A stretch of DNA of 64,000 bases from JANNYA01 sp031422315 (lineage in GTDB: Bacteria; Pseudomonadota; Gammaproteobacteria; Xanthomonadales; SZUA-5). The DNA is taken from NCBI GenBank assembly GCA_031422315.1, contig JANOQN010000068.1, forward strand, positions 306,853 to 370,852, given 5' to 3'. The position numbers and the translations under genes are program-made. Position 1 is the stretch's first letter. Each line of letters opens with the position of its first letter. Shown one piece after another: positions 7,487 to 15,897 of the stretch. The notes under the pieces were generated by a model. It did not search any database. It had not been told where the DNA came from and was given only the letters and a program-made list of their open reading frames with translations.

Positions 7487-9280
7487 TTAAAGCGGTTTGG
7501 GATGCGCAAGCGCTAGCGTAGGGCGATTTCGGCGCTGGCTTTTATAGGTATACATGCGTTGATCGGCAAGTTTGAGCGTCTCGTTGAGGCGCGCGCCATC
7601 CAACGCGCCTTTTTCGGCGCTGCTGGCAATGCCAAAACTTAAGCCTGCCGTGGCAAAGCCACTTGCGCGCAGGTTGCTTTCCGCACGCAGTATTTCCATT
7701 TGCAGGCGCTGTTTGCTCAAATCATCGCTGACGTGCAGCAGCAGCGCAAACTCGTCGCCTCCCAAACGGTAAGAGTGCAGATGTTTTATCTCCAAGCTGG
7801 CAAGCGCGGTCGCGGCTGCTTTGATTAGCGCATCACCAGCAGCGTGGCCCAAGGTATCGTTGATCTGTTTGAGGCCATCAAGATCAATCATTGCAATCGT
7901 CACGCTGCGCACTGGGCCATCAAGCGATGCTCTGTTCGTGTCTGAGCCCTTGACCGACAAAAGGATCGTTTCAAGCTCCATGTTAAAGGCGTAGCGATTG
8001 GCCAGCCCAGTAAGTCCATCTGTACTGGCTTGAATGAGCGCGGTTTGCATGCCTTTGCGAAATTCCTCACGCGATCGTTCAATCGTTTTGACGCGATCCG
8101 CCAGCGCTAGCGCCAGCAACATCGCTTCGGCGGCATTGCCAATCAAAACCAGCAGATCCGCGTTATCCACCACGTCCGGCATCAGCCCTAAATTCGCAGG
8201 TAAAATAAGCAGCCCAGGTAGCAAAATTGTCAAATAGCCGGCCACAAAAAAGCGTGCTTTGCGATCCTTTTGAAGCAGTGCCCAGACGCCTGCGCTCAAG
8301 GCAAAAACAATCGCGTTGCCAACCCATAACGTTGCCAAAAAGTGCGCTACGCTGGGCTGCAAAAAACAGACCGGCAACAATAGCAGTGCGCTAATCGTAA
8401 TAATCCGTCCGATCCGGTGCAGCAGTTTAGAACGCAATTGAAGCTCAAAAAATTTGCTGCAAAACGCCGAATGGAAGGCAGTTAACAACAGGAAAAACGG
8501 CGCAAAATTAAAAAGTGCTGACGTTAACCCTAGCCATTCGTAAGGCACATTGAAATAAAACGCCCAGCCAATAAACAAACTCAACGCCTGCCCACCATAC
8601 AAGATGTAGCTAGCATCGCGCGCCCATACGCCGATCAAAGCGTTATAAATTCCAAGCGCAAGCAAACAGCCCAAGGCCATCAGCGTTAGCAGCGTTTCAT
8701 TGCGCATGCGCTGGGTGAATACCTCGCTTGGGTAGACGTCAACGCGCGGTAGTGAGGTAAAAAACGGCGCGCGCATACGCACCAAAATTTGATAGCGTGT
8801 ACTTGATTCCAATTTCAACGAGATCGCTCGATGCAGCAGGTTGCGGTTGTCAATTCCGATGCCAACCGTGCCTTTTTGCGTGATGTCAGTGCCGCCGTAA
8901 ACGCGCACTTCGGCGCGCTCAAAAAATGTATTGCCAGGCACCACAATGTAGTCACCCGATTGCTTAGGTTGAAATTCGCTCAACAGCCAAAAATCGCCAC
9001 CCAGCATATTGATGGTGGCCAAGCGCTGCTGTTGATGTTGCCAGTTCTTGAGTTCCGCACTGCTCTCTGGCCAAGCGCTGGGCTCGGTGTTTTGCGGTGC
9101 TGGCGCGCTGCTATCGGCCTGAAACACCAATATCGGTGCCCCTGCATTCTCGGGCGCTTGTCCAAATAAATTCCAGGGCGACGCTTGTGCGCACTGCGCC
9201 GCGCACAGTCCTAGCATTACGCAGCGAACCATGCGCAGCATAAAAAAGACAACGGCAAGCAGGGCGCTGGTGTTAAACAT
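7487..9280 (-). CDS. 7TMR-DISM diguanylate cyclase (GGDEF)
   Basis: 597 aa. After an N-terminal signal/anchor (about 1-33) comes a periplasmic beta-rich sensor (about 35-185, DISMED2 type), a block of seven membrane helices (about 190-395), a short signalling helix and a GGDEF domain (about 420-580). The active site GGDEF is intact at 507-511 with the metal-binding MIDLDGLKQIND upstream, so synthesis of c-di-GMP at the inner membrane is expected. The RxxD inhibitory site that normally lies five residues before GGDEF is absent (KHLH there), so product inhibition through that site is unlikely. Upstream member of a two-gene unit with the FadL porin. Confidence 0.9.
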   Translation of the reverse strand: MFNTSALLAVVFFMLRMVRCVMLGLCAAQCAQASPWNLFGQAPENAGAPILVFQADSSAPAPQNTEPSAWPESSAELKNWQHQQQRLATINMLGGDFWLLSEFQPKQSGDYIVVPGNTFFERAEVRVYGGTDITQKGTVGIGIDNRNLLHRAISLKLESSTRYQILVRMRAPFFTSLPRVDVYPSEVFTQRMRNETLLTLMALGCLLALGIYNALIGVWARDASYILYGGQALSLFIGWAFYFNVPYEWLGLTSALFNFAPFFLLLTAFHSAFCSKFFELQLRSKLLHRIGRIITISALLLLPVCFLQPSVAHFLATLWVGNAIVFALSAGVWALLQKDRKARFFVAGYLTILLPGLLILPANLGLMPDVVDNADLLVLIGNAAEAMLLALALADRVKTIERSREEFRKGMQTALIQASTDGLTGLANRYAFNMELETILLSVKGSDTNRASLDGPVRSVTIAMIDLDGLKQINDTLGHAAGDALIKAAATALASLEIKHLHSYRLGGDEFALLLHVSDDLSKQRLQMEILRAESNLRASGFATAGLSFGIASSAEKGALDGARLNETLKLADQRMYTYKSQRRNRPTLALAHPKPL

Positions 9281-9340
9281 AAACGCAGCATAGTCGCGCC
9301 ATGCGTACAGCGCAATCAGTGAACCAACTGGCTGGCTTTG

Positions 9341-9406
9341 TATAATTTCACCGGTTTACTGTGACACAGTCGTCATATTCGTCTAAATCCGGAATTGTTG
9401 TGACAC
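9341..9406 (+). promoter_or_regulatory. Promoter -10 and repeated TGTGACAC motif before the oxidoreductase gene
   Basis: A consensus TATAAT at 9341-9346 is followed by two TGTGACAC copies at 9360-9367 and 9399-9406, 39 bp apart. The first is the core of a perfect 11-bp palindrome, CTGTGACACAG (9359-9369). The arrangement, just downstream of a -10 and before the ATG at 9444, looks like operator sites for a dimeric repressor. No regulator gene is adjacent, and the -35 is weak. Confidence 0.4.
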
Positions 9407-9443
9407 GATTCGCGGTTCAACGTCTATCGCCAGGATTTCGGAT

Positions 9444-12400
9444 ATGAGCACACAGCGCCCGCCGTTTTTATATCCGTTTGGCTCGCCATCTATGCACGCA
9501 CCGCTTGCGCTTACCAAATCCCAAATGTACGGTTTTTGGGTGCAAGGCGACGCAAAAATTATGCAGGCCAGCGTTGATGCCAGTTTGAACCAATGCACGC
9601 AAGGCCAGATGCAGTTCAAAGTGCTGACGCCGTTTGTGCTGCTGAGTTTCACTGACGTTAGCCACGCAAATAGCCTATATCCACCCGATCAAAACAAAGG
9701 CTGGGGCCAAGAAACCGATATTGTGACGTGGGTACTGGTTGGTCAAATGAACGCTGGCGAGAGCGAGATTTCGCACATCTATTTTTATCCGATCCATATT
9801 TTTGTCAACGACGGCATGGCGCTGATCAATGGGCGTGAGCTGTATGGCTATCCAAAGTACCTTTGCGACTGCACTATGCCCGCGAACCCGGATGCCCCGC
9901 TGCAGTTTTCGCTGTCTGCAAAAGGCTTTCAACCGTTTGCAGAAACCACTGAGTTGGCGTTGCAACCATTGCTCAGCGTGAGCGGCGCCGCCGACAAACC
10001 CAAACGTTTAATCGCTGATTTTGAAACTTGGCTGCTGGAGATGTTGACGTTTCTAAAATCGATGCCGGGGTTTTGGAATTTCGATGAAGCTGCGTGGCAG
10101 CAGCTGCTTGCCACTTTAAAAGCACCCCAAGTGGATCAAATTTTCCTCAAGCAATTCCCGGATGGCACCGGCGCTGCAGCCGTCTACCAAGCGATTGTGA
10201 CATCGCCCGCCCAGGTGAAAGCGATCCACACGCTGCATTTGTATGGGGAAACCTGCACGTTGCAGCTCAATCAATTTGCCAGTTTTCCGCTTGATAAGTC
10301 CTTGGGCTGGAGTTTAGGTGCACAGCCTGCGCTGATGCCTTTTGCAATTAATTTTGACTTTGTTGTGCAGCCTGGAACGGAGCTGGTGAATAACTCAGTG
10401 ATTGAGCGCGAAAAGATTGCGATTCTGGGCGGTGGCGTCGGCGCAATGACGGCGGCGTTTTGTTTGACTGAGCAGCCCGGCTGGCAAAATCGCTATGAGA
10501 TTGACGTGTACCAAATGGGTTGGCGTTTAGGAGGCAAAGGTGCAAACGGGCGCAACGCAAGCTTGGGTCAACGCATTGAAGAACACGGGCTGCATATTTG
10601 GTTTGGCTTCTATGAAAACGCATTTGCCATGATGCAAAGTGCCTATGCCGAGCTAAATCGATCCGCCAGTGCGCCGCTTGCGCATTGGGACGACGCGTTT
10701 AAACAGCAGCACTTCATTACCTTGATGGAGAATATCCAAGGTAGCTGGAAGCAGTGGCCGATTGACACACCAATTACGCCGGGCACGCCGGGCAAAGGCA
10801 GTAATGAGATCACCTTATGGGCTGCTATTCGAACCGGCCTGGCATGGATTAAGCAGTGGCTTAGCGCGATTCGTGCGGAACATTTAGCGAGTCCGGAACA
10901 TGCGGTGTTAGATGCCGAAAATACGAAAGGCTCGTGGCTGACTAGGCTCGCCGAGCATGTGCAATCGGATGCCTTGAAATTAGGCGCAGATGTGCAGCTG
11001 GCGTTAGCTGCGTTTGAGCAATTTTTCGTGGGCTTGGACGACGTGCTGGAAAATCACCCTGACGAACATCACGCGCTGCTTTCCGATGTGCTGGTAGGTC
11101 TGCGGCATTGGCTAACGAGCGTGCTTGCCAAACACGAGACGCTGACTGACACACTGCGTCGGCTGTTTATCATGGCCGATCTTTCGATAAGCGTCTGTAA
11201 AGGCATGATTGACGATGGTGTGCTGAAAAGCGGCTTTGAGGTCATCAATAATGTTGATTTTTATCAATGGCTTACCGATCACGGCGCGAACCCAAAATAC
11301 ACCGTTCACAGCGCGCCGGTGCGCGGTTTTTATGATTTGATTTTTGCCTATGAAAATGGTGATTTCAACAAGCCCAACATAGAAGCCGGCACCATGCTGC
11401 GCGGCATGATGAAAGTGGCGATGTGCTACCACGGCAGCATCATGTACAAGATGCAGGCGGGCATGGGCGATGTGGTGTTTACCCCGCTCTATCAAGTATT
11501 GAAAAAGCGCGGCGTACGCTTTCATTTCTTCCATAAAGTACTAGCATTGGAAGCCAGTGCTGACGGCAAAGATGTCGGCGCAATTCGCCTGCAAAATCAA
11601 GCCCAGCTGGCCGGTGCTGACTATGACCCGTTAGTGCAAGTCAAAGCGCTTGATTGCTGGCCCAGCACGCCAAACTACCCGCAGTTAGAGGCCAGCCAAG
11701 CCGCCCTATTGCAAGCGCATAGCATCAACTTAGAAAGCCAGTGGAGCGCATGGCCTGCGATTTATGCGGCAAACTTTGGCACGCCTTTACCGGAAAAGCG
11801 ACTGCTACAAGGCGTCGATTTTGATCGCGTGGTATTCGGGCTGTCAGTTGCTAACTTAGCCGACGTCGCCGCCGATTTGCTCAGCAAGAGCGACGCACTA
11901 AATCGCTGTAGCCAGCAAGTTAAAGCAGTCGCCACCCAGGCTTATCAAGTTTGGTTGAACAGCGATATCAAAGCGCTCGGCTGGACTGCATTCGCAAATG
12001 ACGGCCAAGCGCCGGTGCTATCGGCGTTTAGTGAGCCCTACGATACTTGGGCACCGATGGATCAACTGTTGGAGCGGGAAGATTGGCCAAGCGATGCAGC
12101 GCCAAAAAATATCTCCTATTTTTGCTCAGCCTTACCGATGGCGACTTACCCGCCTTATACCGATACCGACTTCCCCGCACGTGCCGCCGGGCTGGCAAAA
12201 CAGGGCGCTATCGTGCAGCTTCAGGGCGATATTTCCGCACTTTGGCCAAACGCGGTTCGGTTGACCGGGTTTGATTGGAGCTTGCTTTTGGACACCAGTG
12301 CCGCGCGCGGCCCGGATCGCTTTGATTCGCAATATTGGCGTGCCAATATCGATCCTTCTGAGCGATATGTGCTCAGCGTTGTCAATTCCAGCCAATACCG

Positions 12401-12566
12401 ATTGCGCGCAGATCAATCTGGATTTTCCAATTTGACGCTTGCAGGGGATTGGTTAAAAACCGGACTTGATGCGGGCTGTGTCGAAGCCGCGACCATGGGC
12501 GGCATGCAGGCCGCACGCGCCATCTGCGGCTGGCCGGTTGTGATTCGAGGTGAGTCAGGGTTTTAA
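9444..12566 (+). CDS. Acetoacetate decarboxylase-like / FAD-dependent oxidoreductase fusion
   Basis: 1040 aa. Residues about 1-300 resemble the acetoacetate decarboxylase (ADC) fold: SQMYGFWVQGD, PFVLLSFTDV and especially NGRELYGYPKYL around 132-143, the region that supplies the Schiff-base lysine in true ADC. From residue about 323 a Rossmann motif, KIAILGGGVGAMTAAF, begins an amine-oxidase/phytoene-desaturase-like FAD domain: GWRLGGKGANGR (about 355), EEHGLHIWFGFYENAF (about 378-393), and a C-terminal FAD-closing segment LAGDWLKTGLDAGCVEAATMGGMQAA. Such enzymes oxidise or desaturate hydrophobic substrates; the N-terminal half may bind or decarboxylate a beta-keto acid. Single-gene unit with its own promoter region; AGGA precedes the ATG. 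Substrate unknown. Confidence 0.8.
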   Translation: MSTQRPPFLYPFGSPSMHAPLALTKSQMYGFWVQGDAKIMQASVDASLNQCTQGQMQFKVLTPFVLLSFTDVSHANSLYPPDQNKGWGQETDIVTWVLVGQMNAGESEISHIYFYPIHIFVNDGMALINGRELYGYPKYLCDCTMPANPDAPLQFSLSAKGFQPFAETTELALQPLLSVSGAADKPKRLIADFETWLLEMLTFLKSMPGFWNFDEAAWQQLLATLKAPQVDQIFLKQFPDGTGAAAVYQAIVTSPAQVKAIHTLHLYGETCTLQLNQFASFPLDKSLGWSLGAQPALMPFAINFDFVVQPGTELVNNSVIEREKIAILGGGVGAMTAAFCLTEQPGWQNRYEIDVYQMGWRLGGKGANGRNASLGQRIEEHGLHIWFGFYENAFAMMQSAYAELNRSASAPLAHWDDAFKQQHFITLMENIQGSWKQWPIDTPITPGTPGKGSNEITLWAAIRTGLAWIKQWLSAIRAEHLASPEHAVLDAENTKGSWLTRLAEHVQSDALKLGADVQLALAAFEQFFVGLDDVLENHPDEHHALLSDVLVGLRHWLTSVLAKHETLTDTLRRLFIMADLSISVCKGMIDDGVLKSGFEVINNVDFYQWLTDHGANPKYTVHSAPVRGFYDLIFAYENGDFNKPNIEAGTMLRGMMKVAMCYHGSIMYKMQAGMGDVVFTPLYQVLKKRGVRFHFFHKVLALEASADGKDVGAIRLQNQAQLAGADYDPLVQVKALDCWPSTPNYPQLEASQAALLQAHSINLESQWSAWPAIYAANFGTPLPEKRLLQGVDFDRVVFGLSVANLADVAADLLSKSDALNRCSQQVKAVATQAYQVWLNSDIKALGWTAFANDGQAPVLSAFSEPYDTWAPMDQLLEREDWPSDAAPKNISYFCSALPMATYPPYTDTDFPARAAGLAKQGAIVQLQGDISALWPNAVRLTGFDWSLLLDTSAARGPDRFDSQYWRANIDPSERYVLSVVNSSQYRLRADQSGFSNLTLAGDWLKTGLDAGCVEAATMGGMQAARAICGWPVVIRGESGF

Positions 12567-12628
12567 TTTTTCCCGTCAGCTCATACCTATTTAACTAAGT
12601 TAAATAACTAACTTATTTGAGCTGAGCG

Positions 12629-12659
12629 AAAAAAAACCTGACGACAAAATCATCAGGTT
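12629..12659 (-). terminator. Intrinsic terminator of the fasciclin gene
   Basis: On the minus strand AACCTGA (12659-12653) pairs with TCAGGTT (12641-12635), followed by a run of eight T residues. It lies 40-70 bp beyond the fasciclin stop and also closes the convergent space after the oxidoreductase gene. Confidence 0.85.
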
Positions 12660-12698
12660 CTTTACCTTACTGCACAGCGGTTAAAGCGCTAAAAAGTT

Positions 12699-13115
12699 CT
12701 ATGCCGAAGGTGGCATAAGCACCGTGTCAATCACGTGGATAACACCGTTGCTGCACTCAATGTCTGTCTTCACTACGGTCGATGCACCGTTGAGCATTAC
12801 GCCGTCAGTGGAACTGATCTTGACGTGAGCGCCGTTGACAGTAGCGGCCTCTTTACCGTCCATCGTTATCACATCTGCAGCCATAACTTTGCCAGCCACC
12901 ACATGGTAGGTCAAAATTGCGGTGAGTTTTGGGATGTCAGCTAGCAAAGCTTCAACCGTGCCAGCAGGCAGTTTAGCGAAGGCTTCATCAGTTGGGGCAA
13001 ACACAGTGAATGGGCCAGCACCCTTCAAAGTTGGAACTAAGCCAGCAGCCGTGACGGCTGCAGCCAATGTGGAGAAAGAACCTGCGGCAAACGCTGTATC
13101 GATAATGTCGTGCAT
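12699..13115 (-). CDS. Fasciclin (FAS1) domain protein
   Basis: 138 aa, a single FAS1 domain. The H1 box (GAGPFTVFAPTDEAFAKLPAGTVEAL, about residues 33-58) and the H2 box (VKTDIECSNGVIHVIDTVLMPP at the C-terminus) are both well kept, with the YHVV motif between them. FAS1 domains mediate adhesion or protein-protein contacts and are usually secreted; here no signal peptide is visible from the ATG at 13115 (MHDIIDTAFAAGSFSTL), and no in-frame upstream start extends it, so a cytoplasmic or non-classically exported form is possible. AGGAGT lies just before the start. Monocistronic, ended by the terminator at 12629-12659. Confidence 0.88.
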   Translation of the reverse strand: MHDIIDTAFAAGSFSTLAAAVTAAGLVPTLKGAGPFTVFAPTDEAFAKLPAGTVEALLADIPKLTAILTYHVVAGKVMAADVITMDGKEAATVNGAHVKISSTDGVMLNGASTVVKTDIECSNGVIHVIDTVLMPPSA

Positions 13116-13517
13116 AAAAACTACTCCTAAGTTTGATCAAACATGATCATAAAAAACGCATCGAGATAGACACGTCTTGCCCCGGAGTTTGAGCATCGCG
13201 CGTGTCCAGCTCGTGACAGCGTAAGCGCTTTAATAGCGCGAAATTCGGCAATGTAAAAAGCGTGCAAAAGGCTGTGATCTCGATCTGGACACATAAGTCA
13301 CGTCGGCACGCTCAAATCGCAATTTCGGGTGCTCAAATCAAATCTTGGTCAAACTAAAATGAAGATTTCGAGTTTTGCAGGAGAAAAAACTCGCGTTGAT
13401 GACGCGTTGAACGGGGCTTTGCTGCGGTTATAAAGTTGCGGCATTAGGTTAAATCCGTTAGCGTTGCCAGCCAGCCTAGCTTCACCGATAAGCCAAATGT
13501 CAGTTCGCGCACGCAGC
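13116..13517. other. Intergenic region, 402 bp, no gene found
   Basis: Holds the upstream region of the fasciclin gene (next to a TGATCAAACATGATCA inverted repeat at about 13134-13149) and the downstream part of the transglutaminase gene. No RNA gene, no terminator and no conserved ORF was recognised. The repeat arms around TGATCA may be an operator but nothing ties them to a regulator. Confidence 0.4.
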
Positions 13518-14318
13518 TTAATGTTCGCGAATCGCTTGGATGTCCCGATTGATTGCGCCTGAGCTCAAGCGCAGAAATAGGCTAGTAGCAAGGGTTTTGC
13601 GATTGCGTACCGTTGGCACGCGACTATAAAAATCTGCAATATCGTCAAAATAGCCGTGCACGTGAATGCTGCTGTCGAGAATTCGCGGCGCTTGAATAAA
13701 TTGATCGCCAATGCCGTTCCATATATTGCTGCCATCCAGGCATATGCCGTAGCCTAGCTTTCGGACCTCGGCGGAAAGCTTCCGGCGAGCGCCGCGCTCA
13801 AGCGCGCTGTCAACGACATAGCTATCCAGCGCGTGCCAAGCATTGCTGAGCCAGACTTCGGTAATGCCGTGATCTACATAGCCGGTGCCAGGATCAAACA
13901 ACCCGGTAAGCACTTGCGCGGGTAAGTCCCGCATCCGCAGCCGAGTTGGTATGTTGATTGCCCGAAGTAGGGCGGCAAATAGCGTGCATTTAGTGTTGCA
14001 GTAGCCAATGCCAGCGTCCAGAACGTCAGTCGCGGTCATTTGATAAAATGCGTTCGGAATGCCGAACTTAATTTGATCGCGCACCCAGTTATGGATTGCG
14101 ACCGCGCGAGCCTGCGGCTCAGCTAATTGCCCCGTAATCTGCCTTGCCAGCTTTTGTATTCTCGCGTTGCCGCAGTTGATCAGCTTGGTATCTGACACGT
14201 TTGCCGCGCGTGGCGCAACTGCCTGACTCGAGTCCCGCGCGTGCGGCGCAGGTGTTAGTAACATTTGAATGCTCGCAGCAATACCAATGTTGACATCACG
14301 CCTGGAATGCAGCTTCAC
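13518..14318 (-). CDS. Transglutaminase-like cysteine protease family protein
   Basis: 266 aa. The transglutaminase core is visible: the nucleophile in DAGIGYCNTKCTLFAALLRA (C107), the histidine in YVDHGITEVWL (H150) and the aspartate in AWHALDSYVVD (D165), in the order and spacing of the papain-like bacterial family (PF01841). The N-terminal 40 residues are a weak signal-like segment with a basic start. Bacterial members are usually proteases or amide hydrolases rather than cross-linkers. The ATG overlaps the stop of the SRPBCC gene by four bases (ATGA), so translation is coupled. The operon is divergent from a TetR gene with two operators between them. Confidence 0.8.
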   Translation of the reverse strand: MKLHSRRDVNIGIAASIQMLLTPAPHARDSSQAVAPRAANVSDTKLINCGNARIQKLARQITGQLAEPQARAVAIHNWVRDQIKFGIPNAFYQMTATDVLDAGIGYCNTKCTLFAALLRAINIPTRLRMRDLPAQVLTGLFDPGTGYVDHGITEVWLSNAWHALDSYVVDSALERGARRKLSAEVRKLGYGICLDGSNIWNGIGDQFIQAPRILDSSIHVHGYFDDIADFYSRVPTVRNRKTLATSLFLRLSSGAINRDIQAIREH

Positions 14319-14800
14319 GTCGGCCTGCCTTTGTGGATTGCTTCGGCCTGCTGGGCAAGCTGCTGCATCACCACCGGAAGTGCTTTGCGAAAGTGTGCGC
14401 CAAATATCCAGGCAAATAGTTTGCCCAAAGGCCCGACAAACCGCACGCGATGAATGAACGTGGTTGCGCCTGATTTAGTACTGAGCTGGCGCGTAATTTC
14501 CAGTCTTGCTAATGGTAGGAACGTTACAAACGTGTAGTGCTGGCCTTCGACAAGTTCAGTGACCACGAATTTTGATTTTGCGCCACTTTTCGGAATCAAC
14601 GTGCCTTTTGCACCTTTTTTAAATGCGCCGACTATCGTGGCAGCTTGCAATTCCGTATCCCATGCCGGCCAAGTCGCAACATCAGTCCATAGCGCCCAAA
14701 TGCAGATAGGGTCGCACTGTGCGGTCATTGAATGTGAGAACGCGTTGTTCTGGCCTTCTGCGATGCCACCCGTGGTGGTGAATGTGGCGTTTTCTGACAT
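14315..14800 (-). CDS. SRPBCC (polyketide cyclase/START-like) protein
   Basis: 161 aa, one helix-grip domain: SMTAQCDPICIWALWTDVATWPAWDTELQAATIVG at about 24-58 is the usual N-terminal helix-strand of the polyketide cyclase 2 family, followed by FKKGAKGTLIPKSG and a C-terminal helix packed over the ligand pocket. Likely binds a hydrophobic small molecule. First gene of a two-gene operon (four-base overlap with the transglutaminase) whose promoter region carries two 13-bp palindromes shared with the divergent TetR gene. That pairing suggests that the TetR protein senses the compound handled by this operon. Confidence 0.82.
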   Translation of the reverse strand: MSENATFTTTGGIAEGQNNAFSHSMTAQCDPICIWALWTDVATWPAWDTELQAATIVGAFKKGAKGTLIPKSGAKSKFVVTELVEGQHYTFVTFLPLARLEITRQLSTKSGATTFIHRVRFVGPLGKLFAWIFGAHFRKALPVVMQQLAQQAEAIHKGRPT

Positions 14801-14839
14801 TATTTTGTCTTTTAAAAATGAAGTCGATTTGCGAGAGAT

Positions 14840-14872
14840 ATAACAGTGTTATAAATTATATAACGGCGTTAT
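14840..14872. promoter_or_regulatory. Tandem TetR operator pair
   Basis: Two perfect inverted repeats with the same arms, ATAAC-AGT-GTTAT (14840-14852) and ATAAC-GGC-GTTAT (14860-14872), have centres 20 bp apart, close to two helical turns. They lie in the divergent promoter space between the TetR gene and the SRPBCC/transglutaminase operon. The second copy overlaps the first possible ATG of the TetR gene, which argues for a later start or for direct autorepression. Confidence 0.8.
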
Positions 14873-14915
14873 GTGCAGCTACAATGAAGTTGCTCCAGAA
14901 GTTTTAGATGTGAAA

Positions 14916-15578
14916 ATGGCCAGAAATTTGCGGTTGAACCCAACGCACGCGAGCGATACGGCAGCCACAGCCAATCCAACCGCCGATGCGTTACTTACTG
15001 CAGCGCGCGTCATCTTTGCCGCAGAAGGCATTCAAGGGCTATCCCTGCGCCGGGTGGCGCAGCAGGCTTGCTGCACAACGATTGCGGTTTATACGCGATT
15101 TGGCGGCAAAAACGGTTTGATCGGCGCGCTTTATGATGACGGCTTTGCCGAGCTGGCAAATGCGCAAGCCAAAGCACAAGCCAAAGCCAAAGCACAAGCA
15201 AGTGCTAATGCTGCACGCAAAAAACTCGCACTGCCTGATCATGCCTTAGTGCTTGAACTGTGCAAATCGTATCGCGCTACCGCGCAGCGCTTTCCGCATC
15301 ATTACGCGCTAATGCTGGGTGCGCAAAGCGGCGTGCACACACCATCGCAGGCCAGTCAGAATGCTGCACTTGCAACGCTCGCAACCCTGCGGGCGGCGAT
15401 ATTGGATTATTTGGATACTAGCGAAAAAGAACTAACCGATCCGCTCACGCTGCGCTTGTTTGCTTTTTGCCATGGCTGGGTTGGACTAGAGCAATTAGGT
15501 TTTCTTGCGAATGCCGCCGACAATGCTTTTGAAGCTTCGATAGTTGCCTTGCTTGTGCCGAGTGCAAATGCAGTCTAA
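14916..15578 (+). CDS. TetR family transcriptional regulator
   Basis: 220 aa from the ATG at 14916; an in-frame ATG at 14871 lies inside an operator palindrome and is less likely, though not excluded. The DNA-binding domain shows the TetR pattern: ALLTAARVIFAAEGIQGLSLRRVAQQACCTTIAVYTRFGGKNGLIGALYDDGF. It is followed by a low-complexity AQAKAQAKAKAQ stretch (15163-15202) joining it to a C-terminal TetR_C_33-like ligand domain (HALVLELCKSYRATAQRFPHHYALML). Divergent from the SRPBCC/transglutaminase operon with two matching 13-bp palindromes between, so it very probably represses that operon and itself. Ligand unknown. Confidence 0.9.
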   Translation: MARNLRLNPTHASDTAATANPTADALLTAARVIFAAEGIQGLSLRRVAQQACCTTIAVYTRFGGKNGLIGALYDDGFAELANAQAKAQAKAKAQASANAARKKLALPDHALVLELCKSYRATAQRFPHHYALMLGAQSGVHTPSQASQNAALATLATLRAAILDYLDTSEKELTDPLTLRLFAFCHGWVGLEQLGFLANAADNAFEASIVALLVPSANAV

Positions 15579-15601
15579 TTCAAAGTTATGCAATGCCTAA
15601 G

Positions 15602-15729
15602 CGCGGTGTAAAGCGCGAATATCTTGTCCTTGCCATTCGAAAATTCGGCGCGCCGTGCGACACAAATTCTTCGGCTTCCGGAAAGCCTAAACAGATTTTT
15701 TGTAGCGTTTCAAACAGTTGATTGCTCAT
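15602..15729 (-). pseudogene. Truncated duplicate of the 5' end of the YjbR gene
   Basis: Reads MSNQLFETLQKICLGFPEAEEF, then VSHGAPNFR, on the minus strand from 15729, nearly identical to the start of the intact MmcQ/YjbR gene at 21004. After NFR a one-base deletion relative to that gene throws it out of frame, and similarity ends near 15602. The match also extends about 70 bp upstream of the start (15730-15800 against 21005-21076), so promoter and start were copied together. Not translated to anything useful. Confidence 0.8.
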
Positions 15730-15897
15730 ACGCGATAGACCGATTTTGATTCCAGTACTTTAACCGGGATGATCTTTGAGATTGCGAAACGGCGCTCGCA
15801 AGTGCAGAGTGAAGTTATGCCTTGGGCGACGAAAAGACATCAAGGGTCAGTCCGTCGCTCGGTAAGTTCGCCGGTCCAGTACTAGTGCAAGCAAGGG

